In this document: positions 1-11,367 of the stretch, piece after piece
Layout: each line of letters starts with the position of its first letter
Position numbering within the stretch: position 1 is the first letter of the stretch
Assembly (NCBI RefSeq): GCF_013694245.2
Contig: NZ_CP059322.2
Location: 120,001 to 184,000 of the forward strand
Source: Micromonospora ferruginea
Lineage (GTDB): Bacteria; Actinomycetota; Actinomycetes; Mycobacteriales; Micromonosporaceae
Reading direction: 5' to 3'
Length of the DNA stretch: 64,000 nt
Program-made: the position numbers and the translations under genes
The notes under the pieces: model-generated
Database searches by the model: none
What the model was told of the DNA's origin: nothing
The model's input: the letters and a program-made list of their open reading frames with translations, nothing else

Positions 1-2275
<2,275 letters not shown>

Positions 2276-2348
2276 CCAAGCTGCTACGCGTCCACTGTGC
2301 AACTCAGAACAAACAAACAACCCGAGGGTTGGTTGACATGTTCATAGA

Positions 2349-2466
2349 GTTACGGCGGTCATGGCGGAGGGGAAACGCCCGGTAACATTCCGAACCCGGA
2401 AGCTAAGCCCTCCAGCGCCGATGGTACTGCACTCGGGAGGGTGTGGGAGAGTAGGACACCGCCGGA
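2349..2466 (+). rRNA. 5S ribosomal RNA
   Basis: About 117 nt, lying some 73 nt after the 23S end in the usual 23S-5S order. It begins gttacggcggtcatggcgg, contains the conserved ccgaacccggaagctaagcc core, and ends in a segment (gacaccgccggac) complementary to its 5' end, forming helix I. End coordinates are accurate to a few bases. Confidence 0.95.
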
Positions 2467-2474
2467 CAATCTTT

Positions 2475-2510
2475 CAATGAGGGCCACCCCCGACGGGGTG
2501 GCCCTCATTG
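2475..2510 (+). terminator. rrn operon terminator
   Basis: A perfect 16-bp hairpin (2475-2490 with 2495-2510) with loop cgac, directly after 5S. There is no U-run of note beyond a short cgtttctcc, which is common for actinobacterial intrinsic terminators. It ends before the convergent gene whose stop is at 2538. Confidence 0.85.
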
Positions 2511-2537
2511 CGTTTCTCCCGTTTCCGGGAGAGCGGA

Positions 2538-3215
2538 TCAGCGACGCTGGACGCCCTCACGGATCTGCCGGAACAGGGTCGCGGCGTCGCCCACCGGACG
2601 GCCCGGGAACATGCCCATCGCGACACTGCCGTGGTCGGCCCACCCGCAGACCGCGAAGTCGCCGCCGTCGCCGCTGGTTCGGCCGCACTTCATCACGCCG
2701 CCCAGCCGGCCGGCGTCGACCTCGCGCAGGCCGGCGACCTTGCCGGTCTCGTCGGCCATCAGGTCGAACAGCGTGTCCAGGTCGCGTTCCGGCTGCCAGA
2801 GCAGCGTGGTGCCGCCGAACAGCAGCACCGACCGCTTCGCGTCCGCCGGGTCGGTGTAGACCGTGCCGAAGCTGCGGTCCAGGTCGATGTCGGCGGCGAA
2901 CCCGTCGCGCAGGTACTCGGCGGTGCTGCGGGCCCGGTCGCTGTCGTCGCGGGTGAGCCCGGCCACCCCGGTCGGCTGGGTGAGCTGCGTGTCCTTCTGC
3001 TGGAAGACCCGCCAGCCGGCGATGCCGAGCGCGCCGGCGCCGGCGAGACCGACCGCCAGGGCGGCGGCCAGCACGATCTTCCGGCGCCGCGAGACGGGCC
3101 GCCGTTCGGGCTCCAGCGCGGGATCGCGGCGGCTCAGTCTGATCGGCTCGTCGGTCAACTCGACCGGACCGTGACCCCCGTCGACCGGACGCTCGAAGAG
3201 ATGCGCGTCGGACAT
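2538..3215 (-). CDS. single-pass membrane protein, unknown function
   Basis: 225 aa. A charged cytoplasmic N-terminus (1-46, ending in SRRRK) is followed by one membrane segment (about 47-69) and an exported C-terminal domain with two cysteines, C177 and C190, flanking a DHGSVA motif. The same domain (same Cys-X12-Cys spacing, DHGSLA) ends the protein at 15358-17286, so the two are paralogues. I recognise no named family. The start is ATG at 3215. A -10-like TACGGT (3228-3223) ends 7 nt upstream and no ribosome binding site is visible, suggesting a leaderless mRNA. It is divergent from valS, and the two start codons are only 70 bp apart. Longer in-frame extensions would run into valS and are rejected. 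Confidence 0.8.
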   Translation of the reverse strand: MSDAHLFERPVDGGHGPVELTDEPIRLSRRDPALEPERRPVSRRRKIVLAAALAVGLAGAGALGIAGWRVFQQKDTQLTQPTGVAGLTRDDSDRARSTAEYLRDGFAADIDLDRSFGTVYTDPADAKRSVLLFGGTTLLWQPERDLDTLFDLMADETGKVAGLREVDAGRLGGVMKCGRTSGDGGDFAVCGWADHGSVAMGMFPGRPVGDAATLFRQIREGVQRR

Positions 3216-3285
3216 GTCCGCCACCGTACGCGAATCACCGGTGGCGCACGTCGGGTCCCCGAAAGCGCTCCGTAGACTTTCCCAG
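3216..3285. promoter_or_regulatory. divergent leaderless promoters for the membrane protein and valS
   Basis: Leftward: TACGGT (3228-3223), then 7 nt, then ATG at 3215. Rightward: TAGACT (3273-3278), then 7 nt, then GTG at 3286. Neither side has a Shine-Dalgarno sequence. A -10 hexamer 6-8 nt before the start codon is the hallmark of leaderless actinobacterial transcripts. No convincing -35 is seen. Confidence 0.6.
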
Positions 3286-5904
3286 GTGACCGAGAGACTG
3301 GATGCCCGCCGCCCCGACGCCCCGACCCTTGCCGGCCAGTACCAGCCCGGCGAGGTAGAGCAGCGACGGTACGAGCAGTGGGTAGCCGGCGGGCACTTCC
3401 GGGCGTCGGCCGACAGCGACAAGCCGCCCTTCACCATCGTCATCCCGCCGCCGAACGTCACCGGGTCGCTGCACATGGGCCACGCGTTCGAGCACACGCT
3501 GATGGACGCGCTCATCCGGCGCAAGAAGATGCAGGGCTTCGAGGCCCTGTGGCTGCCGGGCATGGACCACGCCGGCATCGCCACCCAGAACCTGGTCGAG
3601 CGGCAGCTCGCCGGCGAGGGGCTGTCCCGCCACGACCTGGGGCGGGAGAAGTTCGTCGAGCGGGTGTGGCAGTGGAAGGCCGAGTCCGGCGGCGCGATCC
3701 TCGGCCAGATGCGCCGGCTCGGCGACGCCGTCGACTGGGACCGCGAGCGCTTCACCATGGACGCGGGCCTGTCCCGGGCCGTGCAGACCATGTTCAAGAA
3801 GCTCTTCGACGACGGCCTGATCTACCGGGCCAACCGGATCATCAACTGGTGCCCGCGCTGTCTCACCGCGCTCTCCGACATCGAGGTCGAGCACACCGAC
3901 GACGAGGGTGAGCTGATCTCGATCCGCTACGGCGACGAGGTCGTGGTGGCCACCACCCGGGCCGAGACCATGCTCGGCGACACCGCGGTCGCGGTGCACC
4001 CGGACGACGAGCGCTACCGGCACCTCATCGGCACCGAGGTGGCACTGCCGCTCACCGACCGGCGGATCCCGATCGTCGCCGACGAGCACGTCGACCCGAG
4101 CTTCGGCACCGGCATGGTCAAGGTCACCCCGGCGCACGACCCGAACGACTTCGAGATCGGGCAGCGGCACGACCTGCCGTCACTGACGATCATGGACGAG
4201 CGCGGCGTGATCACCGCGCCCGGGCCGTTCCAGGGCCTGGACCGGTACGAGGCCCGCCCGGCCATCGTGGCGGCGCTGCGCGAGCAGGGTCGCATCGTCG
4301 CCGAGAAGCGGCCCTACCTGCACGCGGTCGGGCACTGCTCGCGGTGCAAGACGACGGTCGAGCCGCGGCTGTCGTTGCAGTGGTTCGTCAACACCGGTCC
4401 GCTGGCCAAGGCGGCCGGTGACGCGGTGCGTGACGGCCGGGTGACGATCGAGCCGGCCGAGCTGGCCAAGCGCTACTTCGCCTGGGTCGACAACATGCAC
4501 GACTGGTGCATCTCCCGCCAGCTCTGGTGGGGTCACCGCATCCCGGTCTGGTACGGCCCGGCCGGCGAGATCGTCTGCGTCGGCCCGGACGAGGCGCCGC
4601 CGGCCGGCGAGGGCTGGCGGCAGGACGAGGACGTGCTGGACACCTGGTTCTCCAGCGGTCTCTGGCCGTTCTCCACCCTCGGCTGGCCGGAGCAGACCCC
4701 GGACCTGGCGAAGTTCTATCCGACCAGCGTGCTGGTCACCGGCTACGACATCCTGTTCTTCTGGGTCGCCCGGATGATGATGTTCGGCCTGTACGCGATG
4801 GACGGCGTCCAGCCGTTCGACGTGGTGGCGCTGCACGGCATGGTGCGCGACGAGCACGGCAAGAAGATGTCGAAGTCGTTCGGCAACGTGGTGGACCCGC
4901 TGGACTGGATCGACCGGTTCGGCGCCGACGCCACCCGGTTCACGCTGGCCCGCGGCGCCAACCCCGGCCAGGACGTGCCGGTCAGCGAGGAGTGGTGCCA
5001 GGGCTCCCGCAACTTCTGCAACAAGCTGTGGAACGCCACCCGGTTCGCGCTGCTCAACGGCGCGCACACGGACGGTCCGCTGCCGGACGCCGGCGGCCTG
5101 TCGACCGTCGACAGGTGGATCCTGTCCCGGCTGGCGCACGTCACCGCCGAGGTGGACGAGCAGTTCGAGGCGTACGAGTTCGCCAAGGTGTGCGACCTGC
5201 TCTACCACTTCGCCTGGGACGATGTCTGCGACTGGTACGTGGAGCTGAGCAAGCCGGTGCTCGCCGAGGGCGGGCCGGCGGCCGACGCCACCCGGCGGGT
5301 GCTGGGACACGTGCTGGACCAGCTCCTGCGGCTGCTGCACCCGGTGATCCCGTTCGTGACCGACGAGCTGTGGGCCGCGCTGAGCGGCGGCGAGACGGTG
5401 CTGACGGCGGCCTGGCCGGTCGCCGACCGTACCGGAGTCGACGACGCCGCGGAGGGCGAGGTCGGCACGTTGCAGCGGGTGGTGACCGAGGTCCGGCGGT
5501 TCCGTTCGGACCAGGGCCTGCGGCCGACCCAGCGGGTCGCCGCCCGGCTCGACGGCCTGGCCGGCGCCGGCATCGCCGCGCACGAGCCGCTGGTCCGCTC
5601 GCTGGCCCGGCTCGACGCCCCCGGCGACGACTTCCAGGCCGGCGCCACGCTGGCCATGCCCGGGGCGGTCAGCGTCGCGCTGGACACCCGCGGCACGATC
5701 GACGTGGCGGCCGAGCGGGCCCGGCTCACCAAGGACCGGGCGGCAGCCGAGAAGGAGGTCACCCAGGCGCGGGCGAAGCTGGACAATCCGGCGTTCGTCG
5801 GCAAGGCGCCCGAGCCGGTGGTGGCGAAGATCCGGGAGCGGCTGGCGGTGGCCGAGGCGGATCTGGTCCGGATCGACGCCGCCCTGGAGGCGCTGCCCTC
5901 ATGA
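3286..5904 (+). CDS. valS: valyl-tRNA synthetase
   Basis: Class Ia aminoacyl-tRNA synthetase that charges tRNA-Val with valine in the cytoplasm; 872 aa, normal for the family. The HIGH-type motif is HMGH in [16 protein letters not shown] near residue 65. The editing (CP1) domain follows, then KMSKS in [10 protein letters not shown] near residue 527. The C-terminal roughly 60 residues form the coiled-coil arm typical of ValRS ([16 protein letters not shown] onward). GTG at 3286 was chosen because the family N-terminus starts around there and a leaderless -10 (TAGACT) lies 7 nt upstream. An in-frame ATG at 3214 overlaps the divergent gene's start codon and adds 24 non-conserved residues. It overlaps folC by ATGA. 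Confidence 0.96.
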   Translation: MTERLDARRPDAPTLAGQYQPGEVEQRRYEQWVAGGHFRASADSDKPPFTIVIPPPNVTGSLHMGHAFEHTLMDALIRRKKMQGFEALWLPGMDHAGIATQNLVERQLAGEGLSRHDLGREKFVERVWQWKAESGGAILGQMRRLGDAVDWDRERFTMDAGLSRAVQTMFKKLFDDGLIYRANRIINWCPRCLTALSDIEVEHTDDEGELISIRYGDEVVVATTRAETMLGDTAVAVHPDDERYRHLIGTEVALPLTDRRIPIVADEHVDPSFGTGMVKVTPAHDPNDFEIGQRHDLPSLTIMDERGVITAPGPFQGLDRYEARPAIVAALREQGRIVAEKRPYLHAVGHCSRCKTTVEPRLSLQWFVNTGPLAKAAGDAVRDGRVTIEPAELAKRYFAWVDNMHDWCISRQLWWGHRIPVWYGPAGEIVCVGPDEAPPAGEGWRQDEDVLDTWFSSGLWPFSTLGWPEQTPDLAKFYPTSVLVTGYDILFFWVARMMMFGLYAMDGVQPFDVVALHGMVRDEHGKKMSKSFGNVVDPLDWIDRFGADATRFTLARGANPGQDVPVSEEWCQGSRNFCNKLWNATRFALLNGAHTDGPLPDAGGLSTVDRWILSRLAHVTAEVDEQFEAYEFAKVCDLLYHFAWDDVCDWYVELSKPVLAEGGPAADATRRVLGHVLDQLLRLLHPVIPFVTDELWAALSGGETVLTAAWPVADRTGVDDAAEGEVGTLQRVVTEVRRFRSDQGLRPTQRVAARLDGLAGAGIAAHEPLVRSLARLDAPGDDFQAGATLAMPGAVSVALDTRGTIDVAAERARLTKDRAAAEKEVTQARAKLDNPAFVGKAPEPVVAKIRERLAVAEADLVRIDAALEALPS

Positions 5905-7241
5905 GTGACCGCACCGATCCGGCGTTCGCCGAGGTGGAGGCCGCGCTCAACGCGCGCGGCTTCACCCGGATCCGCTTCGAGCTGGAGAAGATCGAGAGCC
6001 TGCTCGACCTGCTCGGCAGCCCGCAGCGGGCCTACCCGTCGATCCACCTGACCGGCACCAACGGCAAGACCTCGACGGCCCGGATGATCGACTCGCTGCT
6101 GCGGGCGTTCGGGCTGCACACCGGCCGCTACACCAGCCCGCATCTGGAGACCGTCCGGGAGCGGATCAGCCTGGACGGCGAACCGGTGAGCGAGGAGCGG
6201 TTCGTGGCCACGTACCGCGAGATCGCGCCGCTGGCCGAGCTGGTCGACCAGCGGTCGGCCGAGCCGTTGACCTACTTCGACCTGACCACGGCGCTGGCGT
6301 TCGCCACGTTCGCCGACGCCCCGGTCGACGTGGCGGTGGTGGAGGTCGGCCTGGGTGGCGCGGAGGACGCCACGAACGTGATCCAGGCCGGCGTCGCGGT
6401 GATCACCCCGATCGGGCTGGACCACACCGAGTGGCTCGGCGACACCATCGAGGACATCGCGCTGCACAAGGCGGGCATCATCCACCCCGGCGCCACCGTG
6501 ATCGCGGCGGCGCAGGAGGAGGACGCGGCCCGGCCCATCCTGGAACGCTGCGCCGAGGTCAACGCCACCGTCGCCCGCGAGGGCGCCGAGTTCGGGGTGA
6601 TGCGCCGGGCGGTCGCCGTCGGCGGCCAGGTGCTCACCATCCAGGGCCTGGGCGGGGTGTACGAGGAGATCTTCATCCCGCTGCACGGCGCGCACCAGGC
6701 GCAGAACGCGGCCGTGGCGCTGGCCGCGGTGGAGGCGTTCCTCGGCGCGGGCGCGCGGCGGCAGCTCGACATCGAGGCGGTCCGGGAGGGCTTCGCCGCG
6801 ACCAGCTCGCCGGGCCGGCTGGAGCGGGTGCGCACCGCACCGACGGTGCTGCTCGACGGGGCGCACAACCCGCACGGGATGGCCGCCACGGTGACCGCGC
6901 TTCAGGAGGAGTTCGCGTTCAGCAAGCTCGTCGGCGTGCTGGCCGTGCTTGGCGACAAGGATGCGGCCGGCCTGCTCGACCTGCTCGAACCGGTGCTCGA
7001 CACGATCGTGGTCGCGGAGAACAGCTCGCCCCGGGCGATGCCCGTCGACGAGCTGGCCGAGCTGGCCCGGGAGGTCTTCGGGGCGGAGCGGGTGCAGGTG
7101 GCCCGGGAGATGCCGGACGCCATCGAGGCGGCGGTCGCCGAGGCCGAGTCCGACGTGCCGGGCGAGTTGGCCGGTGTGGGCGTGCTGATCACCGGTTCGG
7201 TGGTGACCGTGGCCGACGCCCGCCGGCTGCTCAAGCGATGA
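5901..7241 (+). CDS. folC: bifunctional folylpolyglutamate synthase / dihydrofolate synthase
   Basis: Mur-ligase-like enzyme that adds glutamate to dihydropteroate or folates using ATP; 446 aa. The P-loop GTNGKTST lies near residue 52, [12 protein letters not shown] is the folate-loop region, and DGAHNPHGM near residue 319 is the conserved C-terminal FolC motif. The ATG overlaps the valS stop as ATGA (5901-5904), so translation is probably coupled. The order valS-folC-DUF4233-ndk is conserved across actinobacteria. It ends in another ATGA overlap with the next gene. Confidence 0.95.
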   Translation: MSDRTDPAFAEVEAALNARGFTRIRFELEKIESLLDLLGSPQRAYPSIHLTGTNGKTSTARMIDSLLRAFGLHTGRYTSPHLETVRERISLDGEPVSEERFVATYREIAPLAELVDQRSAEPLTYFDLTTALAFATFADAPVDVAVVEVGLGGAEDATNVIQAGVAVITPIGLDHTEWLGDTIEDIALHKAGIIHPGATVIAAAQEEDAARPILERCAEVNATVAREGAEFGVMRRAVAVGGQVLTIQGLGGVYEEIFIPLHGAHQAQNAAVALAAVEAFLGAGARRQLDIEAVREGFAATSSPGRLERVRTAPTVLLDGAHNPHGMAATVTALQEEFAFSKLVGVLAVLGDKDAAGLLDLLEPVLDTIVVAENSSPRAMPVDELAELAREVFGAERVQVAREMPDAIEAAVAEAESDVPGELAGVGVLITGSVVTVADARRLLKR

Positions 7242-7675
7242 CCGGGCCGGAGCGGCGTCCGGACGCGGAGCCGGGGCCGGGCGGCGAGGCTGATCCGGGC
7301 GCGGAGCAGCCTGGTGGGGCGGGCCCGGGCGGCGTCCGCCGGTCCGGGCTGCGCAACCCCGACAAGGCGGTACGCGGCCTGGGCGCCGGCACGCTCTCAC
7401 TGGAGGCGCTGGTGCTGCTGCTGGCCATCCAGCCGATCCGGGTGGTCGGCGGCGACCTGAGCGGCGTCGCGATCGGCGCGATCGTCGCGCTGGCGGTGGC
7501 CTGCGTGGTGCTGGCCGGCATGATGCGCCGAAGCTGGGCCTGGCACGCCGGCACGGTGGTGCAGGGCCTGCTGCTGCTCTCCGGGCTGCTGCACTGGTCG
7601 CTGTTCGTGCTCGGCGTGATCTTCGCGCTGGTGTGGGCGTACGCGTGGCACGTGCGGCGGGTCATCCTCGGCTGA
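7238..7675 (+). CDS. DUF4233 family integral membrane protein
   Basis: 145 aa. A disordered Gly/Pro/Glu-rich N-terminus (about 1-45) precedes four hydrophobic segments (about 50-65, 72-92, 100-117, 120-137). It matches the small membrane protein that always follows folC in actinobacteria (Rv2446c-like, DUF4233); its molecular role is not known. The ATG overlaps the folC stop (ATGA at 7238-7241), making it the third gene of the valS operon. The intergenic repeat element at 7688 begins 13 nt after its stop and may end the transcript. Confidence 0.85.
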   Translation: MTGPERRPDAEPGPGGEADPGAEQPGGAGPGGVRRSGLRNPDKAVRGLGAGTLSLEALVLLLAIQPIRVVGGDLSGVAIGAIVALAVACVVLAGMMRRSWAWHAGTVVQGLLLLSGLLHWSLFVLGVIFALVWAYAWHVRRVILG

Positions 7676-7687
7676 GCGCCGTTTCCT

Positions 7688-7739
7688 GTTAGGCGGGGCC
7701 CCTTCCTATACCGCAGGCGTTAAGAAGGGCCCCCGCCTT
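7688..7739 (+). repeat. intergenic GC-palindrome element, copy 1 (E1)
   Basis: Two inverted arms, ttaggcggggccccttccta and ttaagaagggcccccgcctt, flank the directional core TACCGCAGGCG. It lies between the convergent stops of the DUF4233 gene and the VOC gene. The long GC stem could act as a bidirectional terminator. Same family as the elements at 11041, 14511, 30575, 33238, 49649 and 58707. Confidence 0.8.
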
Positions 7740-7744
7740 GCACC

Positions 7745-9000
7745 TCAGGCGTCGGCGAGCGACCGCCACTGGGTCAGCGCCACGCCGTGACCGTCGGGGT
7801 CGCGGAAGGCGGCGGCCCACACCTCCAGCTTGGTGCCCCGGTTGACCACCCGGGGGGCGTACGTGAACCGGACGCCGGACTCGCGCAGCCGCTCGTACGC
7901 CGCCTGGATGTCGTCCACCTCCAGGTTGACGTGCACCAGCCGGCGGCTGATCGGCGCGGCGCCGGTCACCCGACGCAGCACCAGCCGGGTCGGCCCGGAG
8001 CCGAGCACCGCGTTGCCCTCGCCCCGGTCCAGCTCGTCGAAGCCCAGCTCCCGGTAGAAGGCGAGGGACCGGTCCAGGTCGGTGACGAGCAGCGTGATCC
8101 CGACGCCGCTGATCGGGCTGGCCAGCTCGTCCGGCTCGGTCGCGCCGGTCGGACCGAAGATGGCCTCGTCCAGCTCCTCCGGGGTGGGCGGGGCATCGCG
8201 CTCCGGGGCGTCCAGCGGGACGTCGATCGACTCCACCGCCACCGTCGTGTCGTCGGCCCGTTCCTCGGCCGGGGGGCGGGGCGCCGGCGCGCGCCGGGGA
8301 GCGGGCCCGCCGACGACGGCTCGACCAGTTGCCCCTCCAGCACGACCGGGCCGCCGGGCCGCTGGCGCATCACCACCGGCTCGCGGTCCTCCGGCCGGGG
8401 CGAGAGGTCGTCCAGCAGCGGATCCGGCGCGGGCGGGTAGTCGTCGCGGAGGAAGTCGTCCTCCGGGGCGCGGCCGGCCCACGGCGGGGCCTCCTGCGCG
8501 ATGAGGGTCTCGTCGAACGGGTCGGCGTCGGCGTACTCCGGCGGCAGGTGGGCGACCGGGGCGGAGTTCTCGGCGTGGGTGGGCACCTCGTCCCAGAGCA
8601 CCCGGACGTGGCGCTGGTCGTCCAGGGCCACCCGGACCGGCAGCGCCTGGCCCAACGAGGGCCACTTGGCGACCGGCACCCGGGGCTCGATGATCTTCTT
8701 GGAGCGGGGCGGCAGCCCCGGCGCGTCGATCACCAGTTGCAGCTCGCAGCGCCCGAAAGCGTACTGGGTGGGCGGTTCGGAGGCGCTGTGCACGTGGCCC
8801 AGGCCGACCACCCAGGTGCGGCCGCCGCCCCGGACCGTGGCCAGGGCGATCGCCAGCACCAGCAGCGCGACGCCGAGCGCCACGATCGCCCAACTGGTCA
8901 TCCCGAGGCCGAACAGGGTCACGAACGCGGCCACGGTGCCCAGCACCGCGCCGATCAGCTTGCGCACCGGCGCGATGGTGCGGTTCCCGCCATTCGCCAC
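7745..9000 (-). pseudogene. membrane-anchored VOC/glyoxalase-fold protein, frameshifted
   Basis: Coding potential runs in one frame from GTG at 9000 to about 8277 and continues in another frame to the stop at 7745. The first part has two hydrophobic segments (VRKLIGAVLGTVAAFVTLFG and the next) and an acidic, proline-rich region. The second part is a VOC (glyoxalase/bleomycin-resistance) domain: VGITLLVTDLDRSLAFYREL through FRDPDGHGVALTQW. Adding one base to the G6 run at 8271-8276 joins the frames into one protein of about 419 aa. The start is supported by GGGAGG about 7 nt upstream. It may be a sequencing undercount rather than a true pseudogene. Ligand unknown. Confidence 0.8.
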
Positions 9001-9144
9001 AGTGGACCTCCCAGGGGTTCCATGGTCAGGCTAGGCCGCCGCGGCGGGCCAGGGAAGACGCAGCCGCCGCGCCGGCGCCGGGACCGGGTCGCTACGCTGA
9101 CCGTACCCAGCCGACCCGGTTTGAGTGCACAGGAGGAAGCCAGC

Positions 9145-9570
9145 GTGTCCAGCAGCAGCCCGGACGAGCGGTCGCTCGTACTGATCAAGCCCGACGCGGT
9201 GCGCCGTGGTCTGGTGGGCGAGATCCTGTCCCGTTTCGAGCGCAAGGGCCTGCGGATCGACGCGCTGGTGAGCCGCACCATGGACGGCGACTTCGCCGAC
9301 CAGCACTACGCCGAGCACGTCGACAAGCCGTTCTACCCGCCGCTGAAGACGTTCATGACCGGCGGTCCGCTGGTGGCGCTGGTGCTCTCCGGCGACCAGG
9401 TGATCGAGGTGGTCCGGGGCATGATCGGCAGCACCGACGGCCGCAAGGCCGCCGCCGGCACCATCCGCGGCGACCTGTCCCTGTCGAACCGGGAGAACCT
9501 GGTGCACGCCTCCGACTCGACCGACAGCGCCAAGCGCGAGATCGCCCTCTGGTTCCCCGAGCTGGGCTGA
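9145..9570 (+). CDS. ndk: nucleoside diphosphate kinase
   Basis: Transfers the ATP gamma-phosphate to NDPs through a phosphohistidine to balance NTP pools; 141 aa, the standard bacterial length. The active-site motif NLVHASD carries H121, and the N-terminal SLVLIKPDAVRRG strand is typical. The GTG start has AGGAGG (9131-9136) 8 nt upstream; the longer upstream extension in the same frame is non-coding. A -10-like TACGCT lies near 9093. It sits in the conserved folC-DUF4233-ndk neighbourhood, here separated by the oppositely oriented VOC gene. Confidence 0.96.
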   Translation: MSSSSPDERSLVLIKPDAVRRGLVGEILSRFERKGLRIDALVSRTMDGDFADQHYAEHVDKPFYPPLKTFMTGGPLVALVLSGDQVIEVVRGMIGSTDGRKAAAGTIRGDLSLSNRENLVHASDSTDSAKREIALWFPELG

Positions 9571-9583
9571 CCGTTCTCCCGCC

Positions 9584-9613
9584 GGCCCCGGTTCCTCGCG
9601 CGGGACCGGGGCC
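9584..9613. terminator. bidirectional hairpin between ndk and the sigma factor gene
   Basis: A 12-bp stem with one G-U pair (9584-9595 with 9602-9613) and loop tcgcgc, placed between two converging stop codons. Confidence 0.65.
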
Positions 9614-9622
9614 GCCGCGTGC

Positions 9623-10507
9623 TCAGCGGCCGACCCAGGTCAGCTTGTCCGGGTTGCCGACCAGGTAGACGTTGGTGATCCGGCCGCCGGCGGCGGCGAC
9701 GCCGAGGGTGTACCGGACCCCGGACGGCCAGGTCAGCAGCAACGCGGGCGCGCCGTTGAGTTCCACCGGGGCGGCCCGCACGCCGGGGCGGCGACGGCCG
9801 TACACACCGGCGAAGAAGCGGGCGATCCGGTCCGCGCCGTACACCGGTCTGCGTGCCGCGCGGATCCGTCCACCGCCGTCGGACCACGCGGTGGCGTCGG
9901 TCGCGACCAGGTCGGTCAGCCGGACCAGGTCGCCGTCGCGGGCGGCGGCGAGGAAGGCGTCGAGCAGCCGTCGCTGCTCGGCCGGGCCGGCGGTGAAGCG
10001 CCGCCGTTCCTCGGCGAGCCGGGCCGCCGCGCGGTGGTGCAGTTGGCGGCAGTCCGCCGCCGACCGGTCCAGGATGTCGCCGATCTCCGCGTACGGCATC
10101 GCGAACGCGGTGTGCAGCACGTAGACCGCCCGCTCCGGCGGGGTGAGCCGCTCCAGCAGGTGCAGCAGGGCGGTGGAGATCGTCTCCCGCAGCTCGGCGG
10201 TCTCCAGCGGGCCGAACGGCGACTCTTCGGTGGGCACCGGCTCGGGCAGCCACGGCCCGACGTACGTCTCCCGGCTGGCCCGCCGGGCCCGCAGCCGGTC
10301 CAGCGCCAGCCGGGTCACCACCCGGGACAGGTAGCGGCGCGGTTCGGCCACCGCCCGCCGGTCGACGTCGAGCCAGCGCAGGTACGCCTCCTGGAGCACG
10401 TCCTCGGCGTCGTGCAGGCTGCCCAGCAGCCGGTACGCCAGGCCGAGCAGCATCGGCCGGTGCGCGGTGAGCGCACCGGCCGCCTCCGCCGCGCGGGGGG
10501 AGGTCAC
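9623..10507 (-). CDS. ECF41-type RNA polymerase sigma factor with fused SnoaL-like domain
   Basis: 294 aa. Sigma region 2 (about 12-75, including DAEDVLQEAYLRW) and region 4 (about 105-165) are followed by a C-terminal SnoaL/NTF2-like domain (175-294). The three ECF41 hallmark motifs are present: WLPEP in the linker (86-90), DGGGR (210-214) and NPDKL (285-289). In ECF41 factors the fused domain replaces an anti-sigma factor and modulates activity. The GTG start overlaps the stop of the upstream decarboxylase gene as GTGA, so the two are translationally coupled. ECF41 factors are known to regulate a neighbouring carboxymuconolactone decarboxylase, oxidoreductase or epimerase gene, which fits here. 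Signal unknown. Confidence 0.92.
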   Translation of the reverse strand: MTSPRAAEAAGALTAHRPMLLGLAYRLLGSLHDAEDVLQEAYLRWLDVDRRAVAEPRRYLSRVVTRLALDRLRARRASRETYVGPWLPEPVPTEESPFGPLETAELRETISTALLHLLERLTPPERAVYVLHTAFAMPYAEIGDILDRSAADCRQLHHRAAARLAEERRRFTAGPAEQRRLLDAFLAAARDGDLVRLTDLVATDATAWSDGGGRIRAARRPVYGADRIARFFAGVYGRRRPGVRAAPVELNGAPALLLTWPSGVRYTLGVAAAGGRITNVYLVGNPDKLTWVGR

Positions 10508-10947
10508 ACCTCGTGCGGTGGCTGGGTCCGGCTGCTGATCACGATCCGGTTCCACACGTTGATTGTCGCGATCGCGACGACGAGGTCGGCCAGCTCCTTC
10601 TCCGACCAGACCTTGGCGGCGGCGTCCCACACGTCGTCGGGCACGCCGTGCTCGCCGAGCCGGGTGACCGCGTCGGTCAACGCCAGCGCGGCCCGCTCCC
10701 GCTCGTCGAAGAAGGACGGGGCCTCCCGCCAGGCCGCCAGGACGAAGAGCCGCCGGCTGTCCTCCCCGGCCGCCAGCGCCTCCCGGGTGTGCATGTCCAC
10801 GCAGAACGCGCAGCCGTTGATCATCGACGCCCGGGTCTTCACCAGCTCCAACACGGTGTGGTCCAGGTTGCCCCGGATGTACTTCTCCAGCCCGAGCACC
10901 GCCGCGTACGCCTCCGGCGCCACCGTCGCCATGTCGATCCGGCTCAT
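10504..10947 (-). CDS. carboxymuconolactone decarboxylase / AhpD-like protein
   Basis: 147 aa, all-helical CMD fold. The redox motif CAFC-X3-H is present (C46, C49, H53) in MINGCAFCVDMHTREA, the AhpD-type arrangement, so a peroxidase or thiol-disulfide role is more likely than true decarboxylation. It has a good ribosome binding site (GAGGGAGG about 7 nt before ATG) and overlaps the ECF41 sigma gene by GTGA. The pair is the expected ECF41 target-regulator arrangement; a candidate autoregulated promoter lies at 10982-11009. Substrate not known. Confidence 0.92.
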   Translation of the reverse strand: MSRIDMATVAPEAYAAVLGLEKYIRGNLDHTVLELVKTRASMINGCAFCVDMHTREALAAGEDSRRLFVLAAWREAPSFFDERERAALALTDAVTRLGEHGVPDDVWDAAAKVWSEKELADLVVAIATINVWNRIVISSRTQPPHEV

Positions 10948-10981
10948 TGTTGCCTCCCTCGTGTCGTCCGTCCGCCCACAC

Positions 10982-11009
10982 GACGGATGCGACCCGGTCC
11001 GGCGTGACG
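10982..11009 (-). promoter_or_regulatory. candidate ECF41-dependent promoter of the decarboxylase-sigma operon
   Basis: On the minus strand CGTCACG (11009-11003) is followed after 17 nt by CGTC (10985-10982), 34 nt before the ATG at 10947. The published ECF41 motif, as I remember it, is TGTCACA, 16 nt, CGTC, so this is close but not exact. A second CGTCACA at 11025-11019 has no matching -10. Confidence 0.4.
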
Positions 11010-11040
11010 GCCCACCGGTGTGACGCCGGTCATGCGAGGT

Positions 11041-11094
11041 GTTAAGAGGGGGCCCCGCCTCATCCGTATGCGTTAAGAAGGGGCCCCTCCTTAC
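11041..11094 (+). repeat. intergenic GC-palindrome element, copy 2 (E2)
   Basis: Arms ttaagagggggccccgcct and ttaagaaggggcccctcctta flank the core ATCCGTATGCG. It is the only copy in a divergent intergenic region, between the decarboxylase promoter and the ileS leader, which argues against a purely terminator role for the family. Confidence 0.75.
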
Positions 11095-11122
11095 TCGGAG
11101 GCGGAGGGGTGGGGGCGTCGAG

Positions 11123-11360
11123 TAAAGTGGGCACGGTAAGGCGACGACCCGGCCATCACCGGCGAGCCTCCGGAAGAACAGCCGGGCAACCGGCCCAGTA
11201 GAACCGGACGGGACGGCCCGTCACAGCCGACCAACGAGCGGGCGGTCGATCCTGACCGTCAAGCGGGGTGGTACCGCGGACCATCCGGGAGCGCCGTCAG
11301 GCACGCCCGGCCGGTTCGTCCTCGCAGACCCACCGACGAGTGAGCTGCGCGAGGAGAGCG
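11123..11360 (+). promoter_or_regulatory. T-box leader (ileS), translational, ultrashort stem I
   Basis: A -10-like TAAAGT at 11123-11128 precedes a structured leader. The T-box sequence ggggtggtaccgcgg (about 11265-11279) holds the UGG that pairs with the tRNA acceptor end (11269-11271). Upstream, a tiny stem ccgg/ccgg (11149-11152 with 11159-11162) displays the isoleucine specifier ATC at 11155-11157 in its loop, as in actinobacterial ileS T-boxes. There is no intrinsic terminator. Instead tcctcgc (11319-11325) can pair with gcgagga (11349-11355) and hide the GAGGAG ribosome binding site. Uncharged tRNA-Ile should therefore free translation of ileS. Confidence 0.88.
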
Positions 11361-11367
11361 ACCCCCG

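Noticed and set aside
3214-3285. valS start at ATG 3214
   Set aside because: It overlaps the divergent gene's start codon, adds non-conserved residues and would leave the TAGACT box inside the coding region.
4506-5900. Long plus-strand frame running through valS into folC
   Set aside because: Only the part from ATG 5901 shows protein-family features; the upstream part is the out-of-frame reading of valS.
11261-11360. Transcription-terminating T-box
   Set aside because: No U-run terminator follows the T-box; pairing instead covers the ribosome binding site, so translational control is favoured.
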